DNA of 64,000 bases from Candidatus Firestoneibacteriota bacterium (GCA_903861835.1 CAIOVX010000022.1:44831-108830); one strand, 5' to 3'. Positions 1 to 9,367 are shown, numbered from the stretch's first letter. Notes: generated by a model not told the origin, from the sequence alone. Numbers and translations are program-made.

Positions 1-1
1 T

Positions 2-2623
2 TGCGTGCTCAGCCAGAAAGAAGGAAATGTCAGGGTGGAAGGAGATATTAATTTCAAAGGCAAAGTGTCAGCCGAAACCTCTTCAACAGACCTATATGTG
101 TCCTTCTCAAACACCAGGCTCGCTTATCTGGCCCAGATTCTGGGCCTCAAGAATAACATAAGCGGTACCGCAATCAGTCTCGCCCCGGGAGTGCATGTAA
201 CCGGCAGTCTTTCTGCGCTGCAGGCCTCCGGCGACGTTACACTTTCCAAAATCCTCGCAGAGGGCACCGACCTTGGCAATATTGAAGCAAGTTTTAATTA
301 CCGCGAGCGCGTGCTCCAGTTCCGGAAACTGATATTTCGGGATGTGGACCATAGGGCGGGATTTGACAATATCGTAAAGCCGAACAGCGGCAGGGCCGTG
401 CTCAGATTCAAACCGAACAAAGATATCGAGGTCTCGGTAAAGGGTTCGGCGTATTTTGAAAAACTTATCGGGTTTAACGTGGATGCCGGGATTGAAGCCA
501 ACCTGGTAATAGAAAACCAGAACGGAAAAGACATTGCTCCTGTTCTCAGCGGGAAGTTCGCCCTTGACGGTTTTAAGCTGAACGGCTACAGCGTGGGCAA
601 TATGTCTTTTTCCGGAAAATATTCAACCAACGAACTGATGTTGTTTCGCGACCAGGCAGCAGCCAATACCGCTTCCGGCGGAATAGGGTTCATACCAAAC
701 GGAATAAACTTCAAGAACTTCTCTGCGGCAGTATCCGGGGGGACGGTTGCCCTGAGCGGAAGCCTCTCAAAAGACAGCGACCTTAAAATTGAGGTGAAAC
801 GGCTGGACACCAAATTCATCTTTAAATATTTCAGGGTTGATTTTGACATGACGGGCTATGCGACTGCGGAAGTGAAACTTACGGGCGATCAGCTCTCGCC
901 GAAAGTAACGGTGCTTTCCGGTGGGCATGTCGAGGCTGCGGAGCTATTCAATTTAAAATTTGACACAATCACGGGTGAGCTCCAGTACAACACAGACAAA
1001 AGCGGCAGGTACGACGGCAAGGAGATCTTTCGTCTGCTCGGCATAAGCGCGGTCTACAAAGAAAATTTCATTGAGAAGTACCGCTTAGACGTCAAAGGCT
1101 CAATTCCGGTTAACCCAAAGGAGAAAGATGAAGTTGATCTTTCTATTGATATAAAGGATGCTGACCTGGCCATAATCAAAATTACGGATTGGTTCAGCGA
1201 TGTGAAAGGAAAACTCAACGCCCATCTCAATGTGAGGGGTAAAATTGATTACCCGGATCTTTACGACAGCTTCCTGACGATTGAGGACGGAGCGGATCTT
1301 TATCCGCTGACGATCACGAAAAAAATAGAAAATGTCAGGGCGAAGTTCACAATTGGAAAATCCTCGGGAAGGAAGTTTGACGGCAGCCCCGTCTATGATA
1401 TGAATAGGGTGAACATAGAATACGCCACCGGTGAGATTGACGGCCAGCCTATAGAGTTCCTCGGTAATTTTACCGTAAGAAAGTACAAACCGGACGACCT
1501 GACGGACCTTAGAATAAGAATGCCGAGGGTGGAAGGTAAGAAAGGCGGAAAAGTCTTTATTAAATCTATGATGCAGACCGAGGGAACGGCTTATATTAAG
1601 GGTTTTGATGACGAATTCTTCCGGCTTTCCGGGAAAGTGCCTAATTTCACGGTTGCAGGCGAAGTGTACTTAAACGACACAAAATTTACCTATCCGCCGG
1701 TATTGGAGAATGAAAACGGCGAATACCCCTTAATATTAAAGCAAATGGGCTGGAATTTAAGAGTTGTTTTTCAGGATAATGTTAGGTATTATAATAGCTA
1801 CGCCAATATTAAGCTTAAAAACGGCGGGGAAATCAAGGCAAAGGGCATAGGTTCCGATCTTGACCTCAAGGGCAAAGTGGAGGCCGAAGGCGGAACTTTT
1901 AATTATTACCTGAGCGAATTTGATGTAAAGCAGGGTGTTTTCAAGTTCAGCGAGAACGAAAAGCGCACTCCGCTTATGTCCGCTACGGCTGAAATCACAA
2001 AAACCTTTGACAATAGGCCTGCTAAGATAACGGCCGTTCTCGGAGGCGAGAGCGAAACCTCTGAATTCGGTGTTTTCGCCTTAGAGGAGAAGGAACGGCG
2101 GCTGAAGATCAGGTTCTCTTCGGACCGCAACCTCTCCCAGCAGGAAATAGCTTCGACTTTGACCGTGGGAACCACCGATATTAAGGGGTTATCCGCATTT
2201 GAAACGGCATTTTACAGCGTGGTGGCGCAGGCAATCAGCAGCGCCCTCGGCAGCCTGGTGGATCTCGGACCGATGAAAGTATCAGTTTCAAGGGATGTCG
2301 GGAGTTTTTCGGATGTACCGTACGATTACAACCTCCAGACCCAGAAGAGCATTGATATACTGGAGGGAATGAAAATCGCAGTAGAGACGCAGATCTTTGC
2401 TTCCCTATTGGCGCGCGGAAGCGTTACTTTCGGGAAACAGGATCAGGTTTCAGGCGAGAGGAATGTTATTAACTCGCTGGAGATAATCTACCAGTACAAC
2501 CCGAATGTCACGATTTCAATGTCGGGAGACAGCAATAGCAATATGAAGATAGGCCTCGGAGTTTACAAGACGCTGAGCGACCTGGAGTTTTACGGGAATA
2601 AAAAGGAGAAAAAGAGTAAATGA
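2..2623 (+). CDS. tamB: TamB-like translocation/assembly protein (DUF490), 5' end cut by window
   Basis: The frame is open from the first bases of the window and the first residues read as the middle of a protein, so this is the C-terminal part (about 873 residues) of a longer AsmA/TamB-like protein. It consists of many short beta-strand repeats of the kind seen in the periplasm-spanning beta-taco of TamB. The last ~350 residues, with blocks such as KGKVEAEGGTFNYYLSEFDV and SDRNLSQQEIASTLTVG, fit the DUF490/TamB domain. Family role: a bridge between the inner membrane and an Omp85 protein, supporting outer-membrane protein or lipid transport. The stop overlaps the bamA start by ATGA, so the two are translationally coupled; pairing with bamA rather than a separate tamA supports the call. 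A GTG at position 5 is not a credible start. Confidence 0.85.
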   Translation, partial: CVLSQKEGNVRVEGDINFKGKVSAETSSTDLYVSFSNTRLAYLAQILGLKNNISGTAISLAPGVHVTGSLSALQASGDVTLSKILAEGTDLGNIEASFNYRERVLQFRKLIFRDVDHRAGFDNIVKPNSGRAVLRFKPNKDIEVSVKGSAYFEKLIGFNVDAGIEANLVIENQNGKDIAPVLSGKFALDGFKLNGYSVGNMSFSGKYSTNELMLFRDQAAANTASGGIGFIPNGINFKNFSAAVSGGTVALSGSLSKDSDLKIEVKRLDTKFIFKYFRVDFDMTGYATAEVKLTGDQLSPKVTVLSGGHVEAAELFNLKFDTITGELQYNTDKSGRYDGKEIFRLLGISAVYKENFIEKYRLDVKGSIPVNPKEKDEVDLSIDIKDADLAIIKITDWFSDVKGKLNAHLNVRGKIDYPDLYDSFLTIEDGADLYPLTITKKIENVRAKFTIGKSSGRKFDGSPVYDMNRVNIEYATGEIDGQPIEFLGNFTVRKYKPDDLTDLRIRMPRVEGKKGGKVFIKSMMQTEGTAYIKGFDDEFFRLSGKVPNFTVAGEVYLNDTKFTYPPVLENENGEYPLILKQMGWNLRVVFQDNVRYYNSYANIKLKNGGEIKAKGIGSDLDLKGKVEAEGGTFNYYLSEFDVKQGVFKFSENEKRTPLMSATAEITKTFDNRPAKITAVLGGESETSEFGVFALEEKERRLKIRFSSDRNLSQQEIASTLTVGTTDIKGLSAFETAFYSVVAQAISSALGSLVDLGPMKVSVSRDVGSFSDVPYDYNLQTQKSIDILEGMKIAVETQIFASLLARGSVTFGKQDQVSGERNVINSLEIIYQYNPNVTISMSGDSNSNMKIGLGVYKTLSDLEFYGNKKEKKSK

Positions 2624-4932
2624 AAAGAATCCTTATGATTGCCGCAGCCGCGCTCTTTGCATTCTGCGCATACGGGGATATGATATATACCGTTTCGGTG
2701 CGCGGGCTTAAAAAAGCGCCTGAAGAAAAAGTCAGGTCCGCGATGGAATCTAAGAAAGGCGTCCAGCTTAACGCGGAGATGGTTAAGCGGGATATTAAGG
2801 CTATTTTCGCGCTCGGCTATTTCTCGGATGTTAACATCCTCAGGACTGACCGTGCCGAAGGCCTTGAGCTGATAGTCGCCGTTACGGAACGGCCGGTTAT
2901 AAGGAATATCAAATACAGCGGTGCCGATGAAATAAGCACCTATGATCTTGAGACTGATAATGAATGGAAGTCAGGCCTTCCGTTTGAGCCCTATAAGGTC
3001 AGGAAAGTAATAGAGAAGATGGTTGAACAGTACAAAGAAAAAGGCTACAGCAAGCCTGAGGTTACTTACGAGGTTTCCGATATTTCAGCTGATAGCGCTG
3101 TGGAGATTACGGTCAATGTGAAGAAGGGGAAAAAGTACACCGTCGGTTCGTTAGCGGTGAACGGTTCAAAGGCTTTCAGCGTGGACGCCATACGCGGCAA
3201 GATGGAAACTACCACCCCGGGGTTCCTGATTCCGGGAACATATAAGGAAGAGGTCCTCGCAAAAGACATCGAAAAAATTACGGAATATTACAAGTCGGAG
3301 GGTTTTACCGATATCAAGTGTTCCAGCGAAACAACGGTAGACGAAACAGCGCTAAAGGTTGCGGTCACGGTAAATATCTCCGAAGGCAGTCAATACAAAC
3401 TCGGGGATATTAAGATTAAGGTAGAGACACCGGCGGTCTTTTCTGCCGACGCGGTTGCGGATGTTTTCCAGGTTTCCAAAGAAATAGTAAAAGAAGATAA
3501 AGACAGGTTAGACGAGAAGCATTATTATATCTGCACGCTCAAGGCGAGCGGAGATAAGGTCTACAACGAGAATGCTATTAAAGCGGATATACAGAGAGTA
3601 AGCCTGCTTTACGCGAGCAAGGGCTACATAGCCGTTAAGATACAGCAGGAACCGGCGGTTGATAACGAGAAGAAGGCGGTCTCCCTTTTTGTCAGCATAA
3701 ACGAGGGAAAGGTATTCTTCGTGGATAAGGTATTGATAGACGGCAACATCAAGACACACGACAATGTCATAGAGCGCGAGATCAGGGTCAAGGCCGGCGA
3801 GCCTTTTGACGGCGACAAGCTCAGGTTCAGCCTTGAAAGAATTTACAATCTTGGTTTCTTTGAAGAGGTGAATTACAACCTGGTCCCGAACGCGGTTGAT
3901 CCTAACAAACAGACCCTGGAGATCAAATTAAAGGAACGCCCGACGGGCAATATGAATGTCGGTGCTTCTTACAGTTCCGTAGACGGGTTGGCCGGCCAGC
4001 TTGCCGTCACCGAGAACAATTTAATGGGAACGGGGCAGAGGCTTTCCGCCTCGTGGGAATTCGGCGCGCTGGTCCAAAATTACGAGCTTGATTACCTTGA
4101 GCCGTATTTTATGAACGAGCCGACTTCCATAGGCGGCGCGCTTTACAAGAGGACGAACAACACTTTTACCAATTATCAGGACCAAAGGTTGGGGGGTAAC
4201 ATCAGAGTAGGGTTGCCTGCCGGAGATTTCAATCGCTGGTGGTTTACCTACCAGTATGAGCAGATAAACATTTTTAATGTGGCCACGACAGCTTCCTCAA
4301 TAATACAGAACGCGCAGGGTGTCAGCGCTACGAGCAGCTTCTCTGTCAACTGGACGGAAGACACCAGAGATTCTATCTTTGTCAATACCAGGAGAGGCCA
4401 TCGCTACAGCGCGACCTTTGAATACGCAGGCGGATTGCTGCTCGGCGACAATAATTATACAAAGTACATCGTTGACGGCAGCTGGTTCCTCAGGTACTAC
4501 GGCGACCTGGTTCTTGCCCTGCACGTTAACGGCAGCTATATCACCGGGTTTGGCAGCACCGGCGGAGTTCCTTTCTTTGAGAAATTTTTCTGCGGAGGCA
4601 CTGACACCGTCAGGGGGTATGACGAGCGGATTCTCTCTCCGAAGGATGAACAGGGAGTCGCGATTGGCGGAAACTTTATGGTCTATGCTAATCTTGAGAA
4701 CAGGTTTCCGATTATAGGGCAGCTTTACGGCACGATCTTCTTTGATATCGGAAAGGCGTATGATTCGCCGATGGCGTTTCAGCCTTCCAACCTTTCAGCA
4801 GGAGTAGGCGCAGGAATAAGGTTTACTATATCAGGCGCGATGATGATCAGGCTTGATTATGGCGTAGGGCTTGATTCCGTAAATGCGGCGGCCGGCGGGA
4901 AAATCCATTTTAACATAGGGAATATTTTTTAG
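2620..4932 (+). CDS. bamA: Outer membrane protein assembly factor BamA (Omp85)
   Basis: A 770-residue Omp85 protein that inserts beta-barrel proteins into the outer membrane. It has an N-terminal signal peptide (MKRILMIAAAALFAFCAYG), about five POTRA repeats (residues ~22-430, each with a G-Y/F-F type ending such as FALGYFSDVNI and IYNLGFFEEVNY), and a 16-strand barrel from ~440. The conserved lid-loop motif reads VRGYDERILSP near residue 663. The length is usual for the family. It overlaps the end of the tamB-like gene and leads the ompH-lpxD-lpxC-fabZ run, the classic bamA/lipid A arrangement. Identification is secure. Confidence 0.96.
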   Translation: MKRILMIAAAALFAFCAYGDMIYTVSVRGLKKAPEEKVRSAMESKKGVQLNAEMVKRDIKAIFALGYFSDVNILRTDRAEGLELIVAVTERPVIRNIKYSGADEISTYDLETDNEWKSGLPFEPYKVRKVIEKMVEQYKEKGYSKPEVTYEVSDISADSAVEITVNVKKGKKYTVGSLAVNGSKAFSVDAIRGKMETTTPGFLIPGTYKEEVLAKDIEKITEYYKSEGFTDIKCSSETTVDETALKVAVTVNISEGSQYKLGDIKIKVETPAVFSADAVADVFQVSKEIVKEDKDRLDEKHYYICTLKASGDKVYNENAIKADIQRVSLLYASKGYIAVKIQQEPAVDNEKKAVSLFVSINEGKVFFVDKVLIDGNIKTHDNVIEREIRVKAGEPFDGDKLRFSLERIYNLGFFEEVNYNLVPNAVDPNKQTLEIKLKERPTGNMNVGASYSSVDGLAGQLAVTENNLMGTGQRLSASWEFGALVQNYELDYLEPYFMNEPTSIGGALYKRTNNTFTNYQDQRLGGNIRVGLPAGDFNRWWFTYQYEQINIFNVATTASSIIQNAQGVSATSSFSVNWTEDTRDSIFVNTRRGHRYSATFEYAGGLLLGDNNYTKYIVDGSWFLRYYGDLVLALHVNGSYITGFGSTGGVPFFEKFFCGGTDTVRGYDERILSPKDEQGVAIGGNFMVYANLENRFPIIGQLYGTIFFDIGKAYDSPMAFQPSNLSAGVGAGIRFTISGAMMIRLDYGVGLDSVNAAAGGKIHFNIGNIF

Positions 4933-4980
4933 CTTAACAGGGAAAATATAAAAGAATATTGCAAAAACAGAGGAGGAATT

Positions 4981-5538
4981 ATGAAAAAAGCAATCGTAAT
5001 GCTCGTGTTGATGATAGCGGCTGCCTGCGCAGCACAGCAGGCGGCTCCCGCAGCTCAGCCTCAGGCGCTTCCGGCGATAGTTGGCAATACGGCTCCAGCT
5101 GTCACCGCAGGAAAGACGGCGGTTGTTGATCTTAAGAAGGTTTTTGACGCCCTGAGAGAAACACAGGACGCGAAGAAAAAACTGGAAGGCGATGTTGACA
5201 GTGAAAAGCAGAAACTAAAGAACATGCAGGATGATATTCAGAAACTGCTGCAGGATTACTACCAGAACAAAGCCCTCTGGGCCCCTGCAAAGGTGCAGGA
5301 CAAGGAACAGGACCTGGTTAAAAAACAGCAGGAACTCTCCAAGACCTTGAAGGAAACAGAAACAAAGTTACAGGGCAGAGAGCTGGAGATGACTTCAGGC
5401 ATCCTGGATAAAATACTGCTTGCCGTAAAACAGGTTTATGACGAAGGCAGCTATTCCAGCGTTTTTGACAGAAAAGCGCTCCTTTTCGGCGGTGAAGACA
5501 TCACCGGCAAGGTAGTCGAAAAAATGGAAAAGAAATAA
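4981..5538 (+). CDS. ompH: OmpH/Skp family periplasmic chaperone
   Basis: A 185-residue exported protein with a hydrophobic N-terminal segment ([17 protein letters not shown]), a low-complexity Ala/Pro/Gln stretch to residue ~45, then [20 protein letters not shown], the typical OmpH/Skp opening strand and helix. A long charged coiled coil (residues ~50-140) forms the tentacles that hold unfolded outer-membrane proteins. The IAAAC motif could be a lipobox; if so this copy would be membrane anchored, unlike E. coli Skp. A very strong Shine-Dalgarno (AGGAGG) precedes the ATG. The gene lies between bamA and lpxD, as in many diderms, and its TAA overlaps the next ATG. Confidence 0.88.
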   Translation: MKKAIVMLVLMIAAACAAQQAAPAAQPQALPAIVGNTAPAVTAGKTAVVDLKKVFDALRETQDAKKKLEGDVDSEKQKLKNMQDDIQKLLQDYYQNKALWAPAKVQDKEQDLVKKQQELSKTLKETETKLQGRELEMTSGILDKILLAVKQVYDEGSYSSVFDRKALLFGGEDITGKVVEKMEKK

Positions 5539-6569
5539 TGATAACGCTCAGGGAAATAGCGGCCCTCGTCGGGGGAGAACTCTCGGGAGACGGAGACATA
5601 CGGATAACCTCGGTCTCCGATATCTCTGAAGCTAATTCCACACAGCTGACCTTTGTTTCCGAGGAAAAGCACCTTGAAGCCGCGGCAGCTTCAAAAGCGG
5701 CTGCGTTCATAATAAAGCGCGGATTGAAATTGCCCGGCAGAGCCTTCGTGGAAGTGGGCAGCGCCCATCTTGCGATTGCAAAGGTGCTTGAAAAGATCAG
5801 CAGCAAACCGACCTATCCGAAAGGAGTCCATCATTCCGCAGTGGTCTCAAGGCACGCGCGACTGGGCAAGGATGTCTCTATTATGCCGTTTACCGTGATT
5901 GAGGACGGCGCGGAGATTGGCGACGAGACGGTGATAATGCCGTTTACCTATGTAGGCAAAGACACTAAGATAGGCAGAAACTGTTTGTTGTATGCCGGCG
6001 TAACAGTCCGTGAAAGAATAACGATAGGCAATAATGTAATAATTCACGGCGGCGCCGTGATAGGAGCCGACGGGTTCGGTTACACCAAGCAGGAAAACGG
6101 TCATTACTACAAGATCCCCCAGGTCGGCACGGTTGTGATAGAGGATGATGTAGAAATCGGCGCCAACAGCTGCATTGACCGCGCGATGCTTTCAAAGACA
6201 ATCATTGGCCGCGGCACTAAGATAGATAATCTTGTGCAGATAGCCCATAATGTAACAATCGGAGAAGACTGCATTTTTGCGGCGGGCAGCGCTGTCGCGG
6301 GCACCTGCGAAATAAAAAAAGGAGTGGTGCTCGCCGGCCAGGTCGGGGTGGCGGACCACGTCACTATTGGCGAGAACACGGTGGTACTTGCCCAGTCAGG
6401 AGTTTCAAAGGATATACCTGACAATAAAGTTTATTGGGGTTACCCTGCTGACGAGGTCAAGAGCGCGTGGCGGGCTTTGGCGGAACTTCGCAGAATGCCG
6501 GTGCTGATAGAGAAAGTCAAGAATCTGGAGATACGCCTCGAAGAAATGGAAAAGAGGCTTAGGCAGTAG
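5538..6569 (+). CDS. lpxD: UDP-3-O-(3-hydroxyacyl)glucosamine N-acyltransferase LpxD
   Basis: A 343-residue LpxD, which adds the second acyl chain in lipid A synthesis using acyl-ACP. The N-terminal ~100 residues form the uridine-binding domain ([19 protein letters not shown]). This is followed by a left-handed beta helix of hexapeptide repeats (~105-290) and a C-terminal helix ([20 protein letters not shown]). The catalytic histidine is in [12 protein letters not shown]. The motif [14 protein letters not shown] is typical. It begins within the ompH stop (TAATG) and is followed two bases later by lpxC, so the genes are co-transcribed. Confidence 0.96.
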   Translation: MITLREIAALVGGELSGDGDIRITSVSDISEANSTQLTFVSEEKHLEAAAASKAAAFIIKRGLKLPGRAFVEVGSAHLAIAKVLEKISSKPTYPKGVHHSAVVSRHARLGKDVSIMPFTVIEDGAEIGDETVIMPFTYVGKDTKIGRNCLLYAGVTVRERITIGNNVIIHGGAVIGADGFGYTKQENGHYYKIPQVGTVVIEDDVEIGANSCIDRAMLSKTIIGRGTKIDNLVQIAHNVTIGEDCIFAAGSAVAGTCEIKKGVVLAGQVGVADHVTIGENTVVLAQSGVSKDIPDNKVYWGYPADEVKSAWRALAELRRMPVLIEKVKNLEIRLEEMEKRLRQ

Positions 6570-6571
6570 CC

Positions 6572-7378
6572 GTGGCGAAGCAAACCACCCTGAGAAGAGA
6601 AACCAGACTTTCCGGGGTCGGTCTTCATACCGGGAAAAAAGTTGAGTTGGTCTTGAAGCCCGCGAAGCCGGGGAACGGTATAGTCTTTTCCCTTGGCGGG
6701 AATAAAATCAGGGCTGGGCTTAAGAAGGCCGGCGGAGGTTTGTTTTCTCTTCACGCCGGTCCGGTCATTACCATAGAGCACCTGCTCGCGGCGATTTACG
6801 CGCTTGAGCTTGACAATGTGGAGCTTGAGCTTTCCGCAAAGGAAGTCCCGATAATGGACGGAAGCGCTCTGCCTTTTGTTTCCGCCATAGAGCAGGCGGG
6901 GCTTACGAGGCAGGGCAGGACCAGAAAGGAACTCTTTCTAAAAGAGGTTTTTGTTGCGTGCAGGGAAGGCAGACTTATTGCGGCTTCCCCGGCAAAAAAA
7001 TTGAGCCTGCTTTGCGCCGTGGATTTCTCGCACCCGCTGATCGGCCGGCAGGTAATTGAGCTTGAGATTAACCCGAGGTCCTTTAAGAGACAACTGGCCC
7101 CTGCCAGAACTTTCGGCTGGGAAGAACAGGCAAAGCTACAAAGGCGTTCGGGGCTTATTAAGGGCGCCGGTTTGCACAATGCCGTATTATTCGGCAAAAG
7201 ATCGGTGAAAAATCCGGAAGGGCTGCGTTTCAGGAACGAACCGGTAAGGCACAAGGCGCTTGATATCCTGGGCGCGCTCGCCTTGCTTTCCGGAAGGCTC
7301 AATGCGAGAATAACCGCATACAGGTCGGGACATTCCCTGGACCTGGAACTCATACAAAAGATTGGAGGAGAAAAATGA
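6572..7378 (+). CDS. lpxC: UDP-3-O-acyl-N-acetylglucosamine deacetylase LpxC
   Basis: A zinc deacetylase catalysing the committed step of lipid A synthesis. It starts at GTG two bases after lpxD. The family pattern is complete: GVGLHTGK near the N-terminus, the zinc-site and catalytic residues in TIEHLLAA (Glu-His near residue 68) and HKALDILG (His and Asp near 228), and the last histidine in SGHSLDLEL. At 268 residues it is shorter than the usual ~300, mainly through short loops; no key residue is missing. It is a stand-alone LpxC, not fused to FabZ as in some Bacteroidota and Chlamydia relatives, although the two frames overlap by four bases. Confidence 0.95.
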   Translation: MAKQTTLRRETRLSGVGLHTGKKVELVLKPAKPGNGIVFSLGGNKIRAGLKKAGGGLFSLHAGPVITIEHLLAAIYALELDNVELELSAKEVPIMDGSALPFVSAIEQAGLTRQGRTRKELFLKEVFVACREGRLIAASPAKKLSLLCAVDFSHPLIGRQVIELEINPRSFKRQLAPARTFGWEEQAKLQRRSGLIKGAGLHNAVLFGKRSVKNPEGLRFRNEPVRHKALDILGALALLSGRLNARITAYRSGHSLDLELIQKIGGEK

Positions 7379-7839
7379 CGGCACAGAATGTTGTTAAGCT
7401 GAACATAGTTGATATAATGAACACCATCCCTCACAGATTCCCCTTCCTGTTAGTTGACAGGGTCGAAATTATTGAGGAAGGAAAGAAGGCCATCGGTTAT
7501 AAGAACATAACGATGAACGAAGACTGTTTTAACGGACATTTCCCCGGAAGCCCGATATTTCCGGGAGTGCTCACGGTAGAAGCGATGGCGCAGACAGCAG
7601 GAGTATTGATGCTTCGTCTTCCTGCGCTTAAAGGGAAACTCGTTTATTTCGCCGCGCTGAAGGAAGTAAAGTTTAGAAAACCGGTCGGCCCGGGCGACGT
7701 GCTGGTTATGGAAGTCGATGTCTTAAGGTTTGGAGGCAGGATAGCGATGCTTAAATCCTGCGGCAAGGTAAACGGCGAAATAGTAGTTGAAGCGCAGATG
7801 ACCGCCGCCGTGCTTGACGACCCTAACAAAAAAGCATAA
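7375..7839 (+). CDS. fabZ: 3-hydroxyacyl-[ACP] dehydratase FabZ
   Basis: A 154-residue hot-dog fold dehydratase that removes water from 3-hydroxyacyl-ACP in fatty acid elongation. The active-site signature is exact: GHFPGSPIFPGVLTVEAMAQ, containing the catalytic His and Glu. The substrate is the same acyl-ACP pool used by LpxD and LpxA. The ATG overlaps the lpxC stop (ATGA). lpxA, which very often follows fabZ, is absent: a strong terminator follows 24 bases after the stop, so lpxA must lie elsewhere. Confidence 0.96.
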   Translation: MTAQNVVKLNIVDIMNTIPHRFPFLLVDRVEIIEEGKKAIGYKNITMNEDCFNGHFPGSPIFPGVLTVEAMAQTAGVLMLRLPALKGKLVYFAALKEVKFRKPVGPGDVLVMEVDVLRFGGRIAMLKSCGKVNGEIVVEAQMTAAVLDDPNKKA

Positions 7840-7863
7840 CAAATATTGTCATGCTCTGAGCCC

Positions 7864-7908
7864 AAAAAACCGCGCCCGAAGTCCGCGGTTTTTTGTTGCG
7901 TTTTTTTT
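7864..7908 (+). terminator. Intrinsic terminator of the tamB-fabZ operon
   Basis: An 11-bp stem, AAAAAACCGCG paired with CGCGGTTTTTT around a 9-nt loop, followed by TTGCG and a run of eight T. It ends the envelope operon. The A-rich left arm could also work for transcripts on the other strand. Confidence 0.85.
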
Positions 7909-7924
7909 AAAAAATATGTATATT
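7896..7924 (+). promoter_or_regulatory. Predicted sigma70 promoter of asd
   Basis: TTGCGT at 7896, a 17-bp spacer and TATATT at 7919. The predicted start near 7931 leaves a leader of about 50 nt with the ribosome site AAGGAGCG before the asd ATG. It lies directly on the tail of the preceding terminator. Confidence 0.5.
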
Positions 7925-7980
7925 AGCAATAATTCTGGGGCAAGAGCCCGCAAAACTTTTAAGGAGCGAAGGAAAATAAC

Positions 7981-9069
7981 ATGAGCGAAATGCTTAAGGT
8001 CGGGATCATAGGCGCCACCGGAATGGTGGGGCAGAGATTTGTAAGTTGCCTGCACGGGCATCCGTGGTTTGAAGTTACGGTGCTTGCCGCGAGTGAAAGG
8101 TCCGCGGGGAAGAAATACGGCGATTTGATGAAAGAAAGGTGGGCGATGGCTCTTCCGGTTCCGGAAGATATTGCCGGGATGACAGTTAGAAACGCCGCCG
8201 ATGTGGCCGGCATAGCGAAGGATGTTGATTTTGTGTTTTGCGCCGTTGACATGAAGAAGGATGAGACGAGGGCGCTTGAAGACGCATATGCGAAGTCCGA
8301 AACACCGCTGGTATCAAATAATTCAGCGCACAGGATGACGCCTGATGTTCCCATGCTGCTTCCGGAACTGAATGATGCGCACCTTAAAGTGATAGAAGCG
8401 CAGAGAAAAAGGCTCGGCACAAAGAGGGGTTTTGTGGCGGTAAAGCCAAATTGCTCTATACAGAGTTATGTGCCTCAAATACACCCTCTTTTGGGCTTTA
8501 GCCCCATCCGGGTCGCGGTCTGCACCTACCAGGCTATTTCCGGCGCCGGAAAAACCTTCAAGGACTGGCCCGAGATGATAGATAATGTCATTCCCTATAT
8601 CGGCGGAGAAGAAGAGAAGAGCGAAAAAGAACCTCTGAAAATATGGGGAACGCTTATTAACGGCGAGATAATTCCGGCAAGAACACCGGCTATTACGGCT
8701 CAGTGCATAAGGGTGCCGGTTTCGGACGGCCACCTGGCGGCGGTCTTTATTACTTTTGAGAAGAAGCCGTCGAAGGAAGAAATATTAAAGGCCTGGAGAG
8801 AGTACAAAGGGAAGCCGCAACTGCTTAATCTCCCGAGCGCTCCAAAGCAGTTTATCAGATATTTTGACGAGGATAACAGGCCCCAGACTAAACTTGACCG
8901 GGATATCGAGAACGGCATGGGAATAGCCGCGGGCAGGCTGCGCGAGGACCATGTTTACGATTACAAGTTCATCGGCCTGCATCACAACACTGTCAGGGGA
9001 GCCGCGGGCGGAGCGGTACTTATGGCAGAACTGCTTAAAGCCGAGGGTTATATAACTAAAAAAAGCTAA
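7981..9069 (+). CDS. asd: Aspartate-semialdehyde dehydrogenase
   Basis: A 362-residue NADPH-dependent enzyme making aspartate semialdehyde for lysine, threonine, methionine and diaminopimelate. The N-terminal Rossmann motif is GIIGATGMVGQRF. The catalytic cysteine is in KPNCSIQSY (residue ~158) and the glycine-rich AISGAGKTF follows. The histidine region is HHNTVRGAAGG. The sequence type is the archaeal/fungal-like branch rather than the E. coli branch. It is a single-gene unit with its own promoter; its 3' side is a nonamer repeat array starting one base after the stop codon. Confidence 0.94.
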   Translation: MSEMLKVGIIGATGMVGQRFVSCLHGHPWFEVTVLAASERSAGKKYGDLMKERWAMALPVPEDIAGMTVRNAADVAGIAKDVDFVFCAVDMKKDETRALEDAYAKSETPLVSNNSAHRMTPDVPMLLPELNDAHLKVIEAQRKRLGTKRGFVAVKPNCSIQSYVPQIHPLLGFSPIRVAVCTYQAISGAGKTFKDWPEMIDNVIPYIGGEEEKSEKEPLKIWGTLINGEIIPARTPAITAQCIRVPVSDGHLAAVFITFEKKPSKEEILKAWREYKGKPQLLNLPSAPKQFIRYFDEDNRPQTKLDRDIENGMGIAAGRLREDHVYDYKFIGLHHNTVRGAAGGAVLMAELLKAEGYITKKS

Positions 9070-9070
9070 A

Positions 9071-9124
9071 AAGTTTGTAAGGCTTGTAAAGTCCAAAAGG
9101 TTCTTAACGTTCGTAACGTTTATC
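9071..9124 (+). repeat. Nonamer minisatellite, six units, after asd
   Basis: Six back-to-back 9-bp units: AAGTTTGTA, AGGCTTGTA, AAGTCCAAA, AGGTTCTTA, ACGTTCGTA, ACGTTTATC. Consensus A(A/C/G)GTTNNTA. It begins one base after the asd stop and reads in the sense of asd. Remnant units reappear at 9309-9326, on the far side of the hairpin elements. Confidence 0.85.
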
Positions 9125-9130
9125 TTTCAG

Positions 9131-9176
9131 ATGCCGGAGAAAACCTCACCCTTTAGGGTGAGGATGAATCCGGCAT
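9131..9176. repeat. Nested palindrome of the CT-rich family
   Basis: Outer arms ATGCCGGA and TCCGGCAT enclose inner arms CCTCACCCT and AGGGTGAGG with a two-base loop. The inner part resembles the CT-rich palindromes found elsewhere in the window. It could extrude as a cruciform or fold in RNA. There is no T run, so it is not a standard terminator. Confidence 0.7.
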
Positions 9177-9203
9177 GAATAATATTAACACACCTAAAAA
9201 GAG

Positions 9204-9308
9204 AAACTCCGGCCTTCAGGCCGCAGAGTTTCATAAGCCGCACTTCGTGCGTCTTGTTCTGTAAGGAAGGATATTTTCATGCCAGACTACGTCTGGCATA
9301 ACAGAATA
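9204..9308 (+). repeat. Mosaic hairpin element, copy A
   Basis: Ordered blocks: hairpin 9204-9231 (AAACTC...GAGTTT around GGCCT/AGGCC), a 27-bp block at 9235-9261 identical to one at 12284-12310, a flank TAAGGAAGGATATTTTC, then a palindrome ATGCCAGAC-TAC-GTCTGGCAT (9279-9299) and a right flank AACAGAATAA. Copies B, C and D share the flanks with different or absent palindromes. It sits inside a nonamer array. Confidence 0.75.
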
Positions 9309-9337
9309 ACGTTTGTAAAGTAAAGAAAAGGCAAAAC

Positions 9338-9367
9338 AAAAGGGCGCGGGAAGCGCCCTTTTTCTTT
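9338..9367 (+). terminator. Intrinsic terminator upstream of truA
   Basis: AAAAGGGCGC paired with GCGCCCTTTT around a short loop, followed by TTCTTT. It would stop transcripts coming from asd before truA. It lies immediately before the truA promoter elements. Confidence 0.75.

Noticed and set aside
4319..4717. 132-codon plus-strand frame inside bamA
   Set aside because: It lies wholly within the bamA barrel region in another frame, has no ribosome site and no family-like motif.
6796..7434. 212-codon minus-strand frame over lpxC and fabZ
   Set aside because: The longest antisense frame in the operon, but it covers two well-identified genes, is Ser/Leu-rich as expected of antisense of such codons, and has no promoter.
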